This document shows positions 1-12,355 of a stretch of DNA of 64,000 nt, one piece after another (position 1 is the first letter of the stretch; each line of letters opens with the position of its first letter). Source of the DNA: Amycolatopsis sp. cg9 (GTDB lineage: Bacteria; Actinomycetota; Actinomycetes; Mycobacteriales; Pseudonocardiaceae); the NCBI RefSeq assembly GCF_041346945.1, contig NZ_CP166850.1, forward strand, positions 4,650,001-4,714,000, in the 5' to 3' direction. A model generated the notes under the pieces. It had not been told where the DNA came from, searched no databases, and saw nothing but the letters and a program-made list of their open reading frames with translations. The translations under genes were made by a program, and so were the position numbers.

Positions 1-210
1 TACACGTTCTACCGCTCGGGGTTCGTCGAGGCGGTCGAGCGGCTGACGGCGTACGCGTCGAAGGTGGCGGGCGGAGTGCTCGACGAACCGGCGACGGCAC
101 AGGCACTGGCGGTGTACCTGCTGCGCGGCCTCGACTGCGGCGCGCTCGACGAAGGCGAGCTGCCGTTCGGCCGCCCGGAACTGGAGAAGTACGCCCGGCG
201 CGAGGTGTGA
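1..210 (+). CDS. C-terminal fragment of an unrecognised protein
   Basis: Frame 1 is open from the window edge to a TGA at 208-210 and gives the last 69 residues of a protein that starts outside the window. The fragment is rich in Ala, Leu and Glu, looks helical and ends in REV. I recognise no motif and cannot name a family. Codon third positions are strongly GC, as in neighbouring genes, so it is very probably real. It converges on the DUF2786 gene, whose stop lies 3 bases away, so there is no room for a separate terminator. Confidence 0.6.
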   Translation, partial: YTFYRSGFVEAVERLTAYASKVAGGVLDEPATAQALAVYLLRGLDCGALDEGELPFGRPELEKYARREV

Positions 211-213
211 GGA

Positions 214-1440
214 TCACTCGCCGAGCCGGGCGCGGTCGGCGGCTTCGCGGCCCGCGCCCCAGCCCTCGTGGCTCCGCACGGTCACCGACTTGTGCACCAC
301 TTCGGGGAACCGCTTGGTGAAGGCCGACTCCACCTTCAGCTCGTGCGACGCCAGCACCGGCAGCAGCCGGGCCGCGTCGGGTGACTCCGCGATCGCCGCT
401 TCGGCCGCCTGCTCGAGCCGCTCGCCGATCCGGGTGGCGTAGGCGACGAGGAACGACTTCCGGAACGCCCGCGACCGGCCGGCCGGGTCGGCGATCATCG
501 CCCGCGTCGCCTGGACGAGCAGGGACGTCGTCATCAGCTCGACGGAGTCCAGGTCCGCCTCGTCGCCGACGACGGTGACGAAGCCCCAGCGCGGGTCGAA
601 GATCGCGCGGCACCGGTCGGCCTTCGCGACGACGTGGACCAGCAGCGACTTGGCGTCGACGTACGGCGTGTCGAGCCAGATCCGGCGGGCCGCCGGCGCC
701 TCGGGCCCGGCCTCGCCGGCTTCGACCAGCACGCGGTCGAGGGCGTACCGGGTCATCAGCTCCTGCGCCTTCGCCGAAAGGGCTTCGGCCTCCTCGGGGA
801 ACGAGCTCGACTCGGCCTTCGCCAGCAGCGCGCGCACCCGGCCCAGCTTCTTCTCGTCGACGGCGTGGTGCGCGGGCCGTTCCGGGAGCGCCGTCCCCGG
901 CACGGGCAGCACGGGGGTGACGGCCGGCAGGGTCAGCAGGAAACCGAGGGCTTCGATCACCGACGCCAGCGCCTCGGCGGGGGTGAGGATGTGCTTCGCC
1001 GCCCACTCCGCCAGGTGCGGCTCGGACCACCAGCGCCCGGCGCCCACCTCGGCGAGCTGCTCCCGCCAGCGCGGGTGCACCGTCTCCGGCGCGAACCGCT
1101 CGACGTGGGCGGCGAGGGTGTCGAGCACGTAGGACCGGGCGAACTCGTCGACGTGGCGGCGGGCGGCCTGGTCGAGGTCCTCGGGCAGCCAGCCGCCCCG
1201 GCAGGCTCGGGCGATCAGCTGCTCCCCGGCTTGGTGCGCGCCACTGGCCAGTTCGGCCGTCAGTTCGAGGCCGGGCGCGAGCCGCTTCGCGTGCTTCTTG
1301 GCCGCACCCGGAACACCCCGCGCGGTCTCGTAGCCGGCGGCGAGCAGCGTGTCGCGTACCTCCTCCGCCGTCGGCGACGCCCCGGCCCACGGGACGGCTT
1401 CCTCGACGGCCACGCGCTGACGGCGGTTCTTCTTGCCCAC
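214..1440 (-). CDS. DUF2786 domain protein
   Basis: Protein of 408 residues with no assigned biochemical role. Residues about 197-235 match DUF2786: a KKLGRVRALLAKAE segment, then an EEAEALSAKAQELM helix. The C-terminal part (about 250-400) resembles the domain that usually follows DUF2786 in actinobacterial and phage-associated proteins. I chose the GTG at 1440 because the open frame further upstream runs through a repeated intergenic palindrome and would encode a low-complexity Gly/Asn/Ala leader; from 1440 the protein begins VGKKNRRQR. No strong Shine-Dalgarno is visible. It lies downstream of the MarR gene on the same strand with the palindrome between them. The family is seen directly; function is unknown. 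Confidence 0.75.
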   Translation of the reverse strand: MGKKNRRQRVAVEEAVPWAGASPTAEEVRDTLLAAGYETARGVPGAAKKHAKRLAPGLELTAELASGAHQAGEQLIARACRGGWLPEDLDQAARRHVDEFARSYVLDTLAAHVERFAPETVHPRWREQLAEVGAGRWWSEPHLAEWAAKHILTPAEALASVIEALGFLLTLPAVTPVLPVPGTALPERPAHHAVDEKKLGRVRALLAKAESSSFPEEAEALSAKAQELMTRYALDRVLVEAGEAGPEAPAARRIWLDTPYVDAKSLLVHVVAKADRCRAIFDPRWGFVTVVGDEADLDSVELMTTSLLVQATRAMIADPAGRSRAFRKSFLVAYATRIGERLEQAAEAAIAESPDAARLLPVLASHELKVESAFTKRFPEVVHKSVTVRSHEGWGAGREAADRARLGE

Positions 1441-1475
1441 GCAGGGAGTGTGCCGCAGCGCTCCGCCGCCCCCCG

Positions 1476-1562
1476 AGCACCCCAATGTGGCGTTGGTTGC
1501 GTTCAACGCACCGAACGCCACATTGGGTGCGCTGGACGCACCGAACGCCACATTGGGGTGCT
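1476..1562. repeat. Intergenic palindromic repeat (AACGCCACATTGGG family)
   Basis: Three copies of one 14-base core occur in 87 bp: inverted at 1481-1494, direct at 1514-1527 and 1544-1557. The two direct copies sit in a 30-bp tandem unit that also contains GACGCACCG. The outer arms 1476-1494 and 1544-1562 are a perfect 19-bp inverted repeat. On the minus strand this is a long hairpin just after the MarR stop, so it could act as a terminator or mRNA end. The multiplicity suggests a REP-like element that may recur in this genome. Confidence 0.7.
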
Positions 1563-1563
1563 T

Positions 1564-2046
1564 TCAGCGGAGCCGGGGGAGGGCGTCGCGGGCGGCGTGG
1601 CTCAGCGCCCGCAGGTCGTCGGCGAAGCGCTCGCGGTGCTCCGCCGGCACCGGCCGGAAGAAGAACTGCTCGATGTTCTCCACGTGCAGCCGGCTGGCGC
1701 GGACCGTCGTCTCCTCGCCCAGCGGCGTCAGCCGCACCAGCTGGACGCGGCCGTCGCGCGGGGACGGCGTGCGGGTCACCAGGCCGAGCGCGGCCATCCG
1801 GTCGACCAGCCGGGTCGCCCCGCCCGTCGTCAGGACCTGCTCCTGCGCGATCGAGCGCATCGTCAGCCCGTCCGGGCCCGCGCGGCCGACGATCAGCAGC
1901 ACCTCGTACATCAGGTGCGTGATCCCGCATTCCCGCTCCAGCGCCCGCCCGAGCAGGTACTCGAGGCGGTTCGCCGCGCCCTGCAGCCGCCCGAAGGCCA
2001 GGATCCGCGGGTCGTGCCCGGCCTGCTCGGCCGACGTGATCTCCAC
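1564..2046 (-). CDS. MarR-family transcriptional regulator
   Basis: A 160-residue protein with the MarR winged-helix layout: an N-terminal dimerisation helix, then LTMRSIAQEQVLTTGGATRL as the helix-turn-helix (about residues 62-81), and a wing with the typical SPRDGRV pattern near residue 100. The GTG start lies 1 base beyond the PucR stop, with an excellent GGAGGAG ribosome site inside the end of pucR, so the two regulators are almost certainly translated together. No ligand can be read from sequence. Coupling to a purine regulator suggests a link to purine or nitrogen control, but that is inference. A long hairpin follows the stop. Confidence 0.9.
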   Translation of the reverse strand: MEITSAEQAGHDPRILAFGRLQGAANRLEYLLGRALERECGITHLMYEVLLIVGRAGPDGLTMRSIAQEQVLTTGGATRLVDRMAALGLVTRTPSPRDGRVQLVRLTPLGEETTVRASRLHVENIEQFFFRPVPAEHRERFADDLRALSHAARDALPRLR

Positions 2047-2047
2047 T

Positions 2048-3370
2048 TCACTCCTCCGTGCACAACGCGAGGTAGACGTCGAGCTGGTCGGTGAACTCGG
2101 TCAGGTCCGCGCCGAGCAGCTCGCCCGCCCGGCCGATGCGGTAGCGCAGCGTGTTGACGTGGACGTGCAGGGCCTTCGCCGCCCGGGTCGGCGAGCCCGA
2201 GCACTCCAGGAACACCCGCACCGTGTGCACCAGGTCCGTGTGCTGCTCGGCGTCGTAGGCCAGCAGCGGCCCGAGGACCCGCCGCCGCAACGCCGCGCGC
2301 AGCCCGTCCGGGGCGCCGGCGAGCAGCAGCCGGTGCGCCGCCACCTCGGCGGCCGGGACGACCACGACGCGGCCCGGGCGCCGGGCCGCCACCCCCAGCG
2401 CGTACCGCGCGGTGTCCCACGCCTCGGCTCGCGGGGCCGGATCGCCGACCCCGCAGACGATCCGCGTCGCCCGGAGCAGCGGTTCCACAGTGGACAGCTC
2501 GGCCGGGGACGGCCGCCCGGTGGTCGCCGCGTACGAAGTGTCCCCTGTGGACTCCAGCAGGAGCCCGTCCGGCAGCAGCTCGCGCAGGAGGTCCCGGCTC
2601 TCGTCGCTGCCTTCGGTCCGCAGCGCGACGACGCGGGCGTCGCCGGGCAACTCGGCTTCGGCCGGGACGGCACGCGCCCGCGTGACGCCGATGAGCCCCG
2701 CGAGCTCCTCGGCCAGCTCGGCCTGCGCGGTGCTCAGCGGGCCCCCGGCGGCGATCAGCCACGGCACGGCGTGCCGCCCCTCGACCGGGACCACCGTCAG
2801 CGGCCCGGACTCGCGGGCCGCGTGCCGGCGGACGACGTCGCCGGCGGGCAGCGGCAGCGGTGCGGTCCCGGCGATCACCCGGCCGAGGCCCGACAGCACC
2901 CAGCACGGCAGCCCGAGCTCCGCCGAAGCGCGCTCCAGCAGCGTCTCGACCGGCGCGTCCGCGGCGGCCTGCAAACGTTTGCGCGCGCTGTCGGACGCGG
3001 CGGCCAGCGCCAGCACCACCTGCTCGGTGATCACCGAGAACGACAGGTCCGCCGGCACCTCGAGGAGCGGCATCCGGTGCCGCTCGCAGGCGTCGACGAC
3101 GTCGGCCGGGATCCCGCCGGAATCGGCGCCGGACGCGGCCAGCGCCGCCGCGCCCGAGCGGGCCAGCGCGGCCACGAACGGCTCGGCGTCACCCGGGCGC
3201 CGCCACCAGAGCAGGCCGGACAGCACCAGCTCGCCCGCCGACAGGTACCGTCCGGGGTCGGGCAGCTCCGTGACGTAGATGCGCGTCACGGGCCGGTCGA
3301 GCAGGTCGGCCCCGGCTCGCGGGCGCAGCCGCAGGCCGGAGAGGCCCAGCAGAGTTTTCACGGTCGTCAT
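2048..3370 (-). CDS. pucR: PucR-family purine catabolism regulator
   Basis: A 440-residue regulator of the PucR type. The N-terminal part carries the family features (TVKTLLGLSGLRLR, then LPDPGRYLSAGELVLSGLLW), the middle is a degenerate GGDEF-like region, and the C-terminus has the HTH_30 motif (AAKALHVHVNTLRYRIGRA). The ATG at 3370 is preferred over an upstream start because it gives the usual MTTVKTLLGL N-terminus. It is transcribed away from the xanthine dehydrogenase operon across a 123-bp gap and is followed by a coupled MarR gene. Known PucR proteins respond to purine breakdown intermediates and control purine and ureide genes. That it controls the facing operon is inferred from position. 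Confidence 0.88.
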   Translation of the reverse strand: MTTVKTLLGLSGLRLRPRAGADLLDRPVTRIYVTELPDPGRYLSAGELVLSGLLWWRRPGDAEPFVAALARSGAAALAASGADSGGIPADVVDACERHRMPLLEVPADLSFSVITEQVVLALAAASDSARKRLQAAADAPVETLLERASAELGLPCWVLSGLGRVIAGTAPLPLPAGDVVRRHAARESGPLTVVPVEGRHAVPWLIAAGGPLSTAQAELAEELAGLIGVTRARAVPAEAELPGDARVVALRTEGSDESRDLLRELLPDGLLLESTGDTSYAATTGRPSPAELSTVEPLLRATRIVCGVGDPAPRAEAWDTARYALGVAARRPGRVVVVPAAEVAAHRLLLAGAPDGLRAALRRRVLGPLLAYDAEQHTDLVHTVRVFLECSGSPTRAAKALHVHVNTLRYRIGRAGELLGADLTEFTDQLDVYLALCTEE

Positions 3371-3493
3371 CAGGCTTGTAGGAAAGCACAACCGGCCCCC
3401 GGTTCGCTCCTGTGCGTTTCATGCGACGCGCCGTTGCCGCCCGTGCCCGGTTCGGCGTCTACTGGTCTATCGCCCTCGTGAAGGAGCACACCT

Positions 3494-4357
3494 GTGGACT
3501 TCCTGCGTCCCACGACGCTCGCCGAGGCCCTCGCCCTGAAGGCGGAGCGGCCGGACGCCGTGCCGATCGCCGGCGGCACCGACGTCATGGTCGAGCTGAA
3601 CTTCGACCACCGGCGCCCCGAGGCCCTGCTGGACCTGACGACGGTCCGCGAGCTGACGGAGTGGTCCACATCGGACGGCACCGTCCGGCTCGGCGCCGGC
3701 GTCCCGTACTCCCGCGTCATCGCTGAACTGGGTGAATCCGTCCCTGCCCTGGCCATGGCGTCCCGCACGGTCGGCTCGCCCCAGATCCGCAACCGCGGCA
3801 CGGTCGGCGGCAACCTCGGCGCCGCGTCCCCGGCCGGTGACACCCACCCGGTGCTGCTGGCCCTGGACGCGCGGATCGAGGCGGCCTCCGTCCGGGGGAC
3901 CCGGATCCTCCGCGCGGAGGAGTTCTACGTCGGCGTGAAACGCCACGCGCTCGACCCCGACGAGCTGATCACCGCCGTCCACCTGCCCGCGGACGCCGGG
4001 CCGCAGCAGTTCGCCAAGGTCGGGACGCGCAACGCGATGGTCATCGCGGTCTGCTCGTTCGCGCTGTCCCTGCGCGACGGCGTGGTGGGCGCGGCGATCG
4101 GGTCCGCCGCGCCGACGCCGCGGCACGCCCGCGAAGCCGAAGAGTTCCTGGCCGGGGAGCTGCCGTGGGGGTCGTCCGACGCGTTGCCCGACTCCCTGAA
4201 GCGCCGCTTCGGCGAGCTGGTGGCCGGAGCGGCGTCACCGATCGACGACGTCCGGGGCAGCGCCGCCTACCGCAAGCACGCGCTTTCGGTGCTCGCGCGG
4301 CGTACGTTGACCTGGGCCTGGGAAGACCACCGGACGGGGGAGCGCGCATGCGCCTGA
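3494..4357 (+). CDS. Xanthine dehydrogenase FAD-binding subunit
   Basis: A 287-residue FAD subunit of the molybdenum hydroxylase family (CoxM/XdhB/PucC type). It passes electrons from the 2Fe-2S subunit to its FAD. FAD contacts are visible in PIAGGTDVMVELN near residue 24 and in TVGGNLGAASPAGDTHP near residue 103. The C-terminal part is the usual CO dehydrogenase flavoprotein C domain. The GTG start has an ideal AAGGAG site 7 bases upstream. It opens the four-gene operon and overlaps the next gene by 10 bases. Context with Mo and Fe-S subunits and a purine deaminase points to xanthine/hypoxanthine dehydrogenase and not to CO dehydrogenase. Confidence 0.9.
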   Translation: MDFLRPTTLAEALALKAERPDAVPIAGGTDVMVELNFDHRRPEALLDLTTVRELTEWSTSDGTVRLGAGVPYSRVIAELGESVPALAMASRTVGSPQIRNRGTVGGNLGAASPAGDTHPVLLALDARIEAASVRGTRILRAEEFYVGVKRHALDPDELITAVHLPADAGPQQFAKVGTRNAMVIAVCSFALSLRDGVVGAAIGSAAPTPRHAREAEEFLAGELPWGSSDALPDSLKRRFGELVAGAASPIDDVRGSAAYRKHALSVLARRTLTWAWEDHRTGERACA

Positions 4358-4815
4358 ACGTGACGATCAACGGCGAAGACCGGCAGGCGGACGACGTCTG
4401 GGAAGGCGAAAGCCTGCTGTACGTGCTGCGCGAGCGGCTCGGCCTCCCGGGGTCGAAGAACGCCTGCGAACAGGGCGAATGCGGGTCCTGCACGGTCTAC
4501 CTCGACGACGCCCCGGTGTGCGCCTGCCTGGTCGCGGCCGGGCAGGCCGAGGGCCGCGCGGTCCGCACGGTCGAGGGACTGGCCGACGGCGACACCCTCC
4601 ACCCGATCCAGCAGTCCTTTGTGGACAACGGCGCGGTGCAGTGCGGGTTCTGCACGCCGGGCCTGGTCGTCGCCGCGCACGACCTGCTGGACCGCGTACC
4701 GGATCCCTCCGACGAGGAGATCCGCGAGGCGCTCGCCGGCAACCTCTGCCGCTGCACCGGCTACGAGAAGATCCTCGACGCGGTGCGCGCGGTGGCGAAG
4801 GGTGGTGTCGCGTGA
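4348..4815 (+). CDS. Xanthine dehydrogenase 2Fe-2S subunit
   Basis: A 155-residue small subunit that carries two [2Fe-2S] clusters. The plant-type ferredoxin cluster ligands lie in CEQGECGSC plus a further Cys in the VCACL segment; the second, four-helix cluster has CGFC and CRCTGYEKI. This is the normal family length and full ligand set. I start at ATG 4348 because MRLNVTINGED is the standard beginning; the longer open frame upstream only overlaps the FAD gene. The stop overlaps the GTG of the next gene (GTGA), so all four operon genes are translationally coupled. Confidence 0.92.
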   Translation: MRLNVTINGEDRQADDVWEGESLLYVLRERLGLPGSKNACEQGECGSCTVYLDDAPVCACLVAAGQAEGRAVRTVEGLADGDTLHPIQQSFVDNGAVQCGFCTPGLVVAAHDLLDRVPDPSDEEIREALAGNLCRCTGYEKILDAVRAVAKGGVA

Positions 4816-6148
4816 GAACCCTCATCGCGAACGCGGCGATCGCCACGGTCACCGGCGCGGAGTACGCGTCCGGCCACGTCGTCGTGGAGAACGACCGGAT
4901 CGCCGAAGTCGGCGAAGGCGTCTACACCGGCGAGTTCGACGAGCGCGTCGACGCCGGGGGCTGCCTGGTCACGCCCGGCCTGGTCAACACCCACCACCAC
5001 CTCTACCAGTGGGCGACCCGCGGGATGGCCGCCGACCACACGCTCTTCGAGTGGCTGGTCGCGCTCTACCCGGTCTGGGGCCGCCTCGACGACGAGATCA
5101 CCCACGCCGCCGGCACCGCCGGGATGGCGCGGCTGGCGCTGACCGGCTGCACCACCGTCGCCGACCACCACTACGTCTTCCCGCGCGACGGCGGCGACCA
5201 GGTGGCGGCGCTGGCCTCGGCCCGGCAGCGGATCGGCGTCCGGCTGCACGTCGTGCGCGGGTCGATGGACCGCGGCGAGTCCGACGGCGGCCTGCCGCCG
5301 GACAACCTGGTCGAGACGACCGAGGCCGCGCTGGCCGGCACCGAGGCGGCGATCGACCGCTTCCACGACGACTCGGCCGGAGCGCACCTGCAGATCGCCG
5401 CGGGCCCGTGCTCGCCGTTCTCGGTCACCGAGCGGCTGATGTCCGGCGCGGCCGAGCTGGCCCGCCGCAAGGGCGTCCGCCTGCACACCCACCTCGCGGA
5501 GACCGACGACGAAGAGCGCCAGTGCCTCGCCGAGGTCGGCTGCACGCCCGCCGAGTACGCCGACAAGCTCGGCTGGCTCGCCGACGACGTCTGGCTCGCG
5601 CACACCATCCACCTCGCGCCCGACGCGATCCGCCGGTTCGGCGCGACCGGCACCGGCTCGGCGCACTGCCCGACGTCCAACGGCCGCATCGGCGCCGGCA
5701 TCGCCCCGGTCCGCGACCTCCTCGACGCCGGCGTCCCGGTCGGCCTCGGTGTCGACGGGGCCGCGTCCAACGAGTCCGGCGGCCTCGGCGAAGAGCTGCA
5801 CCAGGCGCTCCTGCAGGCCCGCCAGCGCGGCGGGCCCCGCGGCCTGACCACGCGGGAAGCGCTGTGGATGGGCACGATGGGCGGCGCCCGCTGCCTGGGC
5901 CGCGCCGACGACCTCGGGTCGATCGAACCCGGCAAGCTCGCCGACCTGGCCGTCTGGGACCTGACCGGGCTGAACTACGCGGGCATCGCCGACCCGGTCG
6001 CGGCCCTGGTGCTCGGTACGACCCCGCCGCTGCGCCGGCTGTTCGTCGGCGGCAAGGCCGTCGTCGAGGACGGCACCCTGCGCGAAGCCGACGAGTCCGC
6101 CATCGCCCGCGAGCTGGCGGCCGCGAGCGCCCGGTTGCGGGAGGCCCG

Positions 6149-6152
<4 letters not shown>
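4812..6152 (+). CDS. 8-oxoguanine deaminase-like amidohydrolase
   Basis: A 446-residue amidohydrolase of the ATZ/TRZ (cytosine/guanine deaminase) group. Metal and catalytic motifs are intact: NTHHHL (HxH), LHTHLAETDDEE, AHTIHL and GVDGAASNESGG. The NTHHHLYQWATRG and SNESGGLGEE segments are typical of 8-oxoguanine deaminase, which makes urate from 8-oxoguanine. That would bypass xanthine dehydrogenase and feed straight into uricase. It lies inside the xdh operon, with GTGA and ATGA overlaps on its two sides. A related hydrolytic deaminase of other N-heterocycles cannot be excluded from sequence alone. Confidence 0.78.
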
Positions 6153-10031
<3,879 letters not shown>

Positions 10032-10068
10032 TCAAGCGCCATCTTGAGTATTCGTGTTGGATTCCCGA

Positions 10069-10653
10069 CTAAAGTTGTGCGTTCTCGTTGAGGAGTCGAC
10101 GGGCGACGTCGACGGTCGCGGCCCCGGCGACGGCCATCGCTTCGGTGTCGCGCAGCGCGCGGCAGAGCACGAACGCTCCTTCGAGGTTGTTGACGGCGGT
10201 GATCGTCAGCGTCCGGGCCGCTTCACGGCCGATGCCGAACTTCGCGAACTTCTCGGTGCCGGCGTCGATCCACGCGGTGAAGACCTCGGCGGTGGCCTGC
10301 CGCAGCGGCTCGTTGGTCGAGGCGACCTCCAGCGCGACGGTCGCGATCGGGCAGCCCTCGACGTAGTCGGTGGCTTCGAGGGTCGCGATCCCGGCGGCGA
10401 AGAAGGACTCGACCCCGCTGATCAGGTCCGGCGCCGGCGCGATGAAGAGGTCGAAGAGCTGGATGTAGGCGAGCCCGGAGGTGCGGATGACCTCCCGGCC
10501 GAGCTGCTCCTTGCCGCCGGGGAAGAAGTGGTAGAGCGACCCGAAGGGCGCGTTGGCCTCCGAGACGATCTGCTTGAGCCCGGTGCCGGTGTAGCCGTTG
10601 CGCCGGAACAGTTCCGCGCCGGCGGCCATGATGCGTTCCTTGGTCCCTGCCAC
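10069..10653 (-). CDS. TetR-family regulator (LmrA/YxaF-like)
   Basis: A 194-residue TetR protein: N-terminal HTH (ERIMAAGAELFRRNGYTGTG, then LYHFFPGGKEQL) and a C-terminal ligand domain with EGCPIATVALE, a pattern seen in LmrA/YxaF-type repressors. I choose GTG 10653 and not the longer frame to 10680, because a 16-bp palindrome lies in the intervening bases, a GGGG stretch precedes 10653, and MAGTKERI is a normal TetR beginning. This puts the likely operator directly upstream, as expected for self-repression. It precedes the galactosidase gene on the same strand with a 100-bp gap; whether it controls that gene is open. Confidence 0.85.
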   Translation of the reverse strand: MAGTKERIMAAGAELFRRNGYTGTGLKQIVSEANAPFGSLYHFFPGGKEQLGREVIRTSGLAYIQLFDLFIAPAPDLISGVESFFAAGIATLEATDYVEGCPIATVALEVASTNEPLRQATAEVFTAWIDAGTEKFAKFGIGREAARTLTITAVNNLEGAFVLCRALRDTEAMAVAGAATVDVARRLLNENAQL

Positions 10654-10661
10654 AGCCCCAT

Positions 10662-10677
10662 GATAGAGCGATCTATC
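10662..10677 (-). promoter_or_regulatory. Palindromic operator upstream of tetR
   Basis: GATAGA-GCGA-TCTATC is a perfect 6-bp-arm inverted repeat with a 4-bp centre, ending 8 bases before the preferred GTG of the TetR gene. Size, symmetry and place fit an autoregulatory TetR operator. The palindrome is seen; the binding partner is inferred. Confidence 0.55.
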
Positions 10678-10680
10678 CAC

Positions 10681-10702
10681 CGCACTTTCACGTGAAAGTG
10701 CG
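10681..10702 (-). terminator. Perfect 22-bp palindrome after uricase
   Basis: CGCACTTTC-ACGT-GAAAGTGCG folds into a 9-bp stem with a four-base loop and begins 2 bases after the uricase stop. It is fully self-complementary. No T-run follows, so it would be a stem-only terminator or mRNA end of the uraD-hiuH-uricase operon. It also abuts the TetR operator, so an operator role cannot be excluded. Confidence 0.5.
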
Positions 10703-10704
10703 GG

Positions 10705-11586
10705 CTAGTGGAGGTCCCAGGCCGGGCCGGCGTCCTCGGCGTCGTCGCGCAGGATGGTGCCCTCGATCAGGCCGTAGGGGCGGTCCGCGGCGTAGAACAC
10801 CTCGTTGTCGTTCTTCAGCCCGAACGGGCTCAGGTCGACCAGGAAGTGGTGCTTGTTCGGCAGCGACAGCCGGACCTCGGCGACCTCTTCGCGGGCCTCC
10901 AGCACCGCTGCCCCCATCGCGTACAGCGTCTGCTGCAGGGAAAGGCTGTGCTTCGTCGCGAAGGTCTCCAGCATCAGGCGCCGGATCTCGCGGTGGCTCT
11001 CCGCCCAGTCGACGTCCACGCCCTGGTAGCGCCACTTCGCCGTGACGGCGGTCGCGAGGATGCGGTCGTCGGTCTCGGCGAGGGTCGTGTACTCCTCGCG
11101 CGGGAAGCCGTGGAACTCCGAACCCGTGGACTTGAGCAGGGTCAGGCCGTCGATGCCGGACACCACCCACGCGCGCTCGCCCTGGATCGTCACGGCGGTC
11201 GTGCGCCGTTCGTCGCCCGAGCGGCTGAACGCGTGGTCGTGCGGCGCGCCGCCGACCGTGATCCGGTCCCAGCCGTGCTCGTCGATCTTGACGCGCGCGC
11301 CGGTGATGTTCCCCTGCGTGCCGACGAAGTGGCGGGCCAGGCGCAGGCCGAAGTCCTCGATCTCGCCGACCGGCGCCTCCTTCGCGAAGGCGTACACGGT
11401 GTTCTTCTGCGTGTCGGTCGCGAGCACGCCCGCGTTGTCGCCGGTCAGGTGCGTCGCGGCCAGCTCGCCGCGCAGCGACGTCGACACGGTGAGGTCCGTC
11501 AGGTGGTGCACGGGGCCGTCGCGGCGCACCGTGACCAGGCGGACCTCCGCCTTGCCGTACTGGTTGGGGCCCAGGGTGATGGCCAC
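10705..11586 (-). CDS. Uricase (urate oxidase)
   Basis: A 293-residue cofactor-free urate oxidase that converts urate to 5-hydroxyisourate in the cytosol. Tunnelling-fold signatures are visible: GPNQYGKAEVRL at the start, NTVYAFAKE, LLKSTGSEFHGF with the urate-contacting Phe, and LPNKHHFLVDL near the end. Length is normal. The GTG start lies 2 bases after the hydroxyisourate hydrolase stop with a GAGGGAG site, so it is the last gene of a three-gene operon in which products pass in order to HIU hydrolase and OHCU decarboxylase. A perfect palindrome follows the stop. Confidence 0.95.
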   Translation of the reverse strand: MAITLGPNQYGKAEVRLVTVRRDGPVHHLTDLTVSTSLRGELAATHLTGDNAGVLATDTQKNTVYAFAKEAPVGEIEDFGLRLARHFVGTQGNITGARVKIDEHGWDRITVGGAPHDHAFSRSGDERRTTAVTIQGERAWVVSGIDGLTLLKSTGSEFHGFPREEYTTLAETDDRILATAVTAKWRYQGVDVDWAESHREIRRLMLETFATKHSLSLQQTLYAMGAAVLEAREEVAEVRLSLPNKHHFLVDLSPFGLKNDNEVFYAADRPYGLIEGTILRDDAEDAGPAWDLH

Positions 11587-11588
11587 GG

Positions 11589-11906
11589 TCAGCTCCCTCG
11601 GTAGGTCGAATGGGCGAACGGGCTGAGCAGGAGCGGCACGTGGTGGTGCGCGGTGCCGTCGAGGATCCGGAAGGTCAGCGCGACCTCCGGGAAGAACGCG
11701 TCCGGGCCCAGGTAGGCCCCGGTGTCGAAGACCAGGCGGTAGACGCCGGGCTCGAGGGTTTCCGGGCCGAGGTCGCGGATGCGGCCGTCGGCGTCGGTGC
11801 GGCCGTCGGCGATCGGCTTCCCCGCGGCGGTCTCGAAGCGGACGGCGATCCCGGGCGCGGGACGGCCCTTCGCCGTGTCGAGGACGTGGGTGGTCACGAG
11901 GCTCAC
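11589..11906 (-). CDS. 5-hydroxyisourate hydrolase (transthyretin-like)
   Basis: A 105-residue transthyretin-related protein that hydrolyses 5-hydroxyisourate to OHCU. It ends in the diagnostic YRGS and starts with the TTHVLDTAKGRPAPG segment that carries the active-site His. It is full length with no periplasmic signal, so it is cytosolic. Its GTG overlaps the stop of the OHCU decarboxylase gene by 4 bases (GTGA), and its stop is 2 bases from uricase. Confidence 0.95.
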   Translation of the reverse strand: MSLVTTHVLDTAKGRPAPGIAVRFETAAGKPIADGRTDADGRIRDLGPETLEPGVYRLVFDTGAYLGPDAFFPEVALTFRILDGTAHHHVPLLLSPFAHSTYRGS

Positions 11907-12355
11907 GCGGTCACCGCTTTCGCGAGTCGGAGTTCGGCGATCTTGAGGAGTTCCCGCCCGGCCACGGCGAGTTCGGTCGCCGGGTCGTTGCCGAGCCGGT
12001 CGCGCAGGATCTTCAGCAGTTCTTCGCCGCTGCGGCCGCTCGCGCAGACCAGGTAGACGTGCCCGAACTTGGCTTCGTACTCGGCGTTCGCGGCGGCGAA
12101 CGCGTCCGCGTTGTCCACACCGGACTGTTCCGAGCGGGCCCAGCCGTCCGCCGGCTTTTCGCCGATCCGCGGGTGGGCGGTCATGGCCTGCCGGATCTCT
12201 TCGCCGCTCAGCGGCAGGTCGGCGGCGGCCTTGAGTGCATCCAGGTCGGCGTACGGCCGGCCGCCGGCGATCGCGTCCACCCAGCGGGGGACGGCGAGGC
12301 AGGCCGTCAGCAGCGGGCGGACGTCGTCGGCGGTGTTGAACTCGGTGAGCAGCAC
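11903..12355 (-). CDS. uraD: OHCU decarboxylase
   Basis: A 150-residue 2-oxo-4-hydroxy-4-carboxy-5-ureidoimidazoline decarboxylase, which gives (S)-allantoin. Typical segments are the N-terminal TEFNTADDVRPLLTACLAVPRW, the catalytic MTAHPRIGEK with its His, and EYEAKFGHVYLVCASGRS. I place the start at GTG 12355 because the family sequence begins here and because a consensus -10 (TACGGT) ends 6 bases before it, so the message is probably leaderless. It is first in the uraD-hiuH-uricase operon. A repressor-like palindrome overlaps the -35 box. Confidence 0.92.
   Translation of the reverse strand: MLLTEFNTADDVRPLLTACLAVPRWVDAIAGGRPYADLDALKAAADLPLSGEEIRQAMTAHPRIGEKPADGWARSEQSGVDNADAFAAANAEYEAKFGHVYLVCASGRSGEELLKILRDRLGNDPATELAVAGRELLKIAELRLAKAVTA

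Noticed and set aside
1441..1551. N-terminal 37 residues added to the DUF2786 protein
   Set aside because: This stretch is the palindromic repeat read as protein (Gly/Asn/Ala-rich) and the GTG at 1440 gives a more natural start.
4620..4628. TGTGGACAA match in the xdh operon
   Set aside because: Coding coincidence in the Fe-S subunit gene; single copy.
12113..12121. Single TTGTCCACA DnaA-box match
   Set aside because: It lies inside uraD where the codons GTG GAC AAC create it by chance; no second box is nearby.
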